From Inga oerstediana (lineage: Eukaryota; Streptophyta; Magnoliopsida; Fabales; Fabaceae): 64,000 nucleotides of DNA. A program made the translations under genes and the position numbers. Location: contig OY723411.1 of the NCBI GenBank assembly GCA_963210345.1, positions 55,570,499 through 55,634,498 on the forward strand, given 5' to 3'. This document shows, piece after piece, positions 62,701 through 64,000 of this stretch. Within the stretch, counting starts at the first letter, position 1, and each line of letters opens with the position of its first letter. Below the pieces are notes generated by a model. The model was not told the origin of the DNA. It searched no databases and saw only the letters and a list, made by a program, of their open reading frames with translations.

Positions 62701-64000
62701 GCATGGTGGCAGCTCCAACACCGATATGCCCCCACAAAGCTTGTTATTTCCCATAAGTGATATTGCACTTGCATTAGCAAATACACCTTTGCTTGGTACT
62801 AGCCCATCAAGCATGTTGAAGGAAACATTCAAGTACTCCAAAAAAGTAATATCTTCTAGGCCTTTTGGAATTGATCCAGACAAGTTATTTTGTGACAAGT
62901 CTAGATATCTTAGACCTTTTAGTGAAGCTACAGGTAAGGGGATGATTTCTTGAAAGAAGTTCCCTTGCAAAAAGAGATACTCTAAGCTTTGACAATCTCC
63001 AATGGTTTGAGGAATTTTTCCAGACAATTGATTATGGGAAACATCCAATTTACCAATATGTTTCAAGTTTCCCACCTCATTAGGGATATCCCCACCAAAA
63101 GAGTTATATGACACGTTCAGAAAAATTAATAGAGATGAATGAGTAACCAATTGAACTGGTATGACTCCACTAAAATTGTTTTGTGACAGTTCAAAAAATT
63201 GTAAACTTTTACAATTCCCAATATTTGAAGGAATGTTTCCTTCTAACATGTTATCTGACAAATCCAGGTTAAACAACCGAGTAAGATTGCCTATGAAATG
63301 TATTTCTCCAGACAATTTGTTTCCCAGTAAGTACAACTTTTGCATCTTTTGAAAGTTCCCGAAAGTAATTGGGATGACGCCTGTGAGATAATTCATCTCC
63401 ATATCTAGAAATATCAAGTTAATGAGTTTTCCTAATGCCGCAGGAATTGTACCATATATTTGATTTTGTCCCATTGTGAGTTGTGTGAGTTGGATGGACA
63501 AATTGCCTATGGTATTTGGTAAATGGCCCCCTAAATTATTTTGGTCCATGTATAGCTGTGTCAACTCACTGCAGTTGCTCAAAGAATCCAAAAACTCCCA
63601 GCCTTTTGAAGAATTACTTCCCAGATTATTATTACCGAACTCTAGAAATGAGAGGCCATGCAACTTCCCAAGATTTGGAATGTTTCCTACAAAGTTATTT
63701 CTTCCTATAGAGATCTCTTCAAGCATAGTCGCGTTTGTAATGGATGTTGGGATATGACCTGAGAAATTATTTGTTCCAAGTAACAGTTCTTCGAGATTTG
63801 GGAGGTTGGAGAACATATTGGTTGGGAAAGACCCATTAAACTGATTAAATGCAAGTGCAACGGCAACCAGAGATGACAAATTGTAAAGAGTAGAAGGAAT
63901 TGCACCTGAAAGCTTGTTGCCACCCACTGTAAACATTGTCAAAATTTTCAACCTGCCAATAGCTTCAGGTATACTCCCCTCCAAGTTATTTTGCCCCAGT
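56703..64000 (-). CDS. LRR receptor-like kinase, subfamily XII type (EFR/FLS2/Xa21-like), 5' end beyond the window
   Basis: Two exons: >64000-61938 and 57088-56703. Exon 1 enters the window mid-LRR (the frame is open to the edge; the TTG at 63984 is not a start). It holds about 16 plant-type leucine-rich repeats over the first 415 visible residues, a juxtamembrane LCGG block, a transmembrane segment at about residues 443-463, and the kinase: GSGSFGSVYKG (504-514), VAIK with Lys 525, HCD at 630-632, DFG at 650-652. HCD for HRD marks a non-RD kinase, typical of immune receptors. Exon 2 continues EYGMGSEASIQGDIYSFGIL to the stop. The PPG/EYG junction is the usual subfamily-XII intron position. 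The ligand is unknown. The intron is 4.85 kb because of the insertion described at 57171-59109. No premature stop is seen, so it is probably functional if that intron splices. Confidence 0.88.
57171..59109 (+). mobile_element. LTR of a Gypsy (Athila/Tat-like) element in the kinase intron
   Basis: Starts TGATATGTTTTTAAATAATT and ends CAAATCA just before a primer site at 59111, giving a TG...CA LTR of about 1.94 kb, in the long range usual for Athila/Tat elements. It includes an unusually GC-rich Pro/Ser-coding-like patch (57649-58283) whose open frames I do not support as genes. A second LTR was not found, so the element is truncated or rearranged. Confidence 0.5.
59111..59125 (+). promoter_or_regulatory. 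Primer-binding site complementary to tRNA-Asp
   Basis: TGACGCCGTTGCCGG differs at one base from TGGCGCCGTTGCCGG, the primer site matching the tRNA-Asp 3' end that Athila-type elements use. It lies 1 nt after the proposed LTR end. Confidence 0.65.
59126..61860 (+). other. Rest of the kinase intron, probable retroelement interior
   Basis: About 2.7 kb, T- and G-rich on the plus strand with very frequent TTGCTG and GCTGTT words. No pol domain or 3' LTR is visible. Probably the leader region of the Gypsy-like element. Short open frames are not supported. Confidence 0.4.

Noticed and set aside
1..64000. tRNA, rRNA and known microRNA genes, CRISPR arrays
   Set aside because: No complete cloverleaf, rRNA segment or recognised microRNA was found. 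tRNA-like B boxes at 13100, 14255, 19187 and 46130 belong to SINE-type elements. CRISPR is not expected in a plant genome and no spaced array exists.

Overview
This is plant nuclear DNA, almost certainly from a eudicot. It is AT-rich, its genes are broken by short GT-AG introns, and plant-specific families are present: an FD-type bZIP, a TDY MAP kinase and a non-RD LRR receptor kinase. I can support six protein-coding genes, all on the minus strand. I rebuilt their exons by hand from splice sites and family similarity. Most of the remaining sequence is transposon-derived.

Gene-rich half (1-32 kb). In order: an FD/FDP-like bZIP flowering factor (2564-3254), a LARP1b/c-type La-related RNA-binding protein (6845-10622), a NIP1/NIP2-like membrane RING-H2 E3 ligase (14883-17170), a membrane-anchored prolyl 4-hydroxylase (21206-23801) and a TDY-class MAP kinase (26770-30629). 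From memory of Arabidopsis gene numbering, the first four match the order At4g35900-At4g35890-At4g35840-At4g35810. They also partly match the duplicated block At2g17770-At2g17730-At2g17720, so this looks like a conserved ancestral segment. The genes have unrelated jobs (flowering, RNA metabolism, protein sorting/ubiquitination, cell-wall protein hydroxylation, signalling) and do not form a pathway. The spacers hold MITEs of several superfamilies, a solo LTR, tRNA-derived SINEs and a small dispersed repeat family.

Transposon half (32-56 kb). This holds an AT-rich block with a decayed Gypsy pol fragment, and a 5'-truncated LINE (36958-41497) that is itself split by a 625-bp hAT-type element. 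Next is a 324-bp tandem repeat array split by a very young 5.0-kb LTR retrotransposon without recognisable gag-pol (42406-47439; the LTRs differ at one site in 617 as read by eye). A non-autonomous Helitron (about 49295-52833) with an internal array of about 383-bp repeats follows, then a second Helitron-like 5' end near 54014.

Right end (56.7-64 kb). A subfamily-XII-like LRR receptor kinase with a non-RD catalytic loop runs off the window. Its single intron is 4.85 kb because a Gypsy-like element (LTR plus tRNA-Asp-type primer site) lies inside it.

Most unusual observations: (1) the young LTR element lacks a tRNA-type primer site, but next to its LTR has a 13-nt sequence exactly complementary to its own predicted 5' transcript, a candidate for self-priming; (2) the FD-like gene has a GA where the intron-1 GT donor should be, while everything else in the gene is intact.
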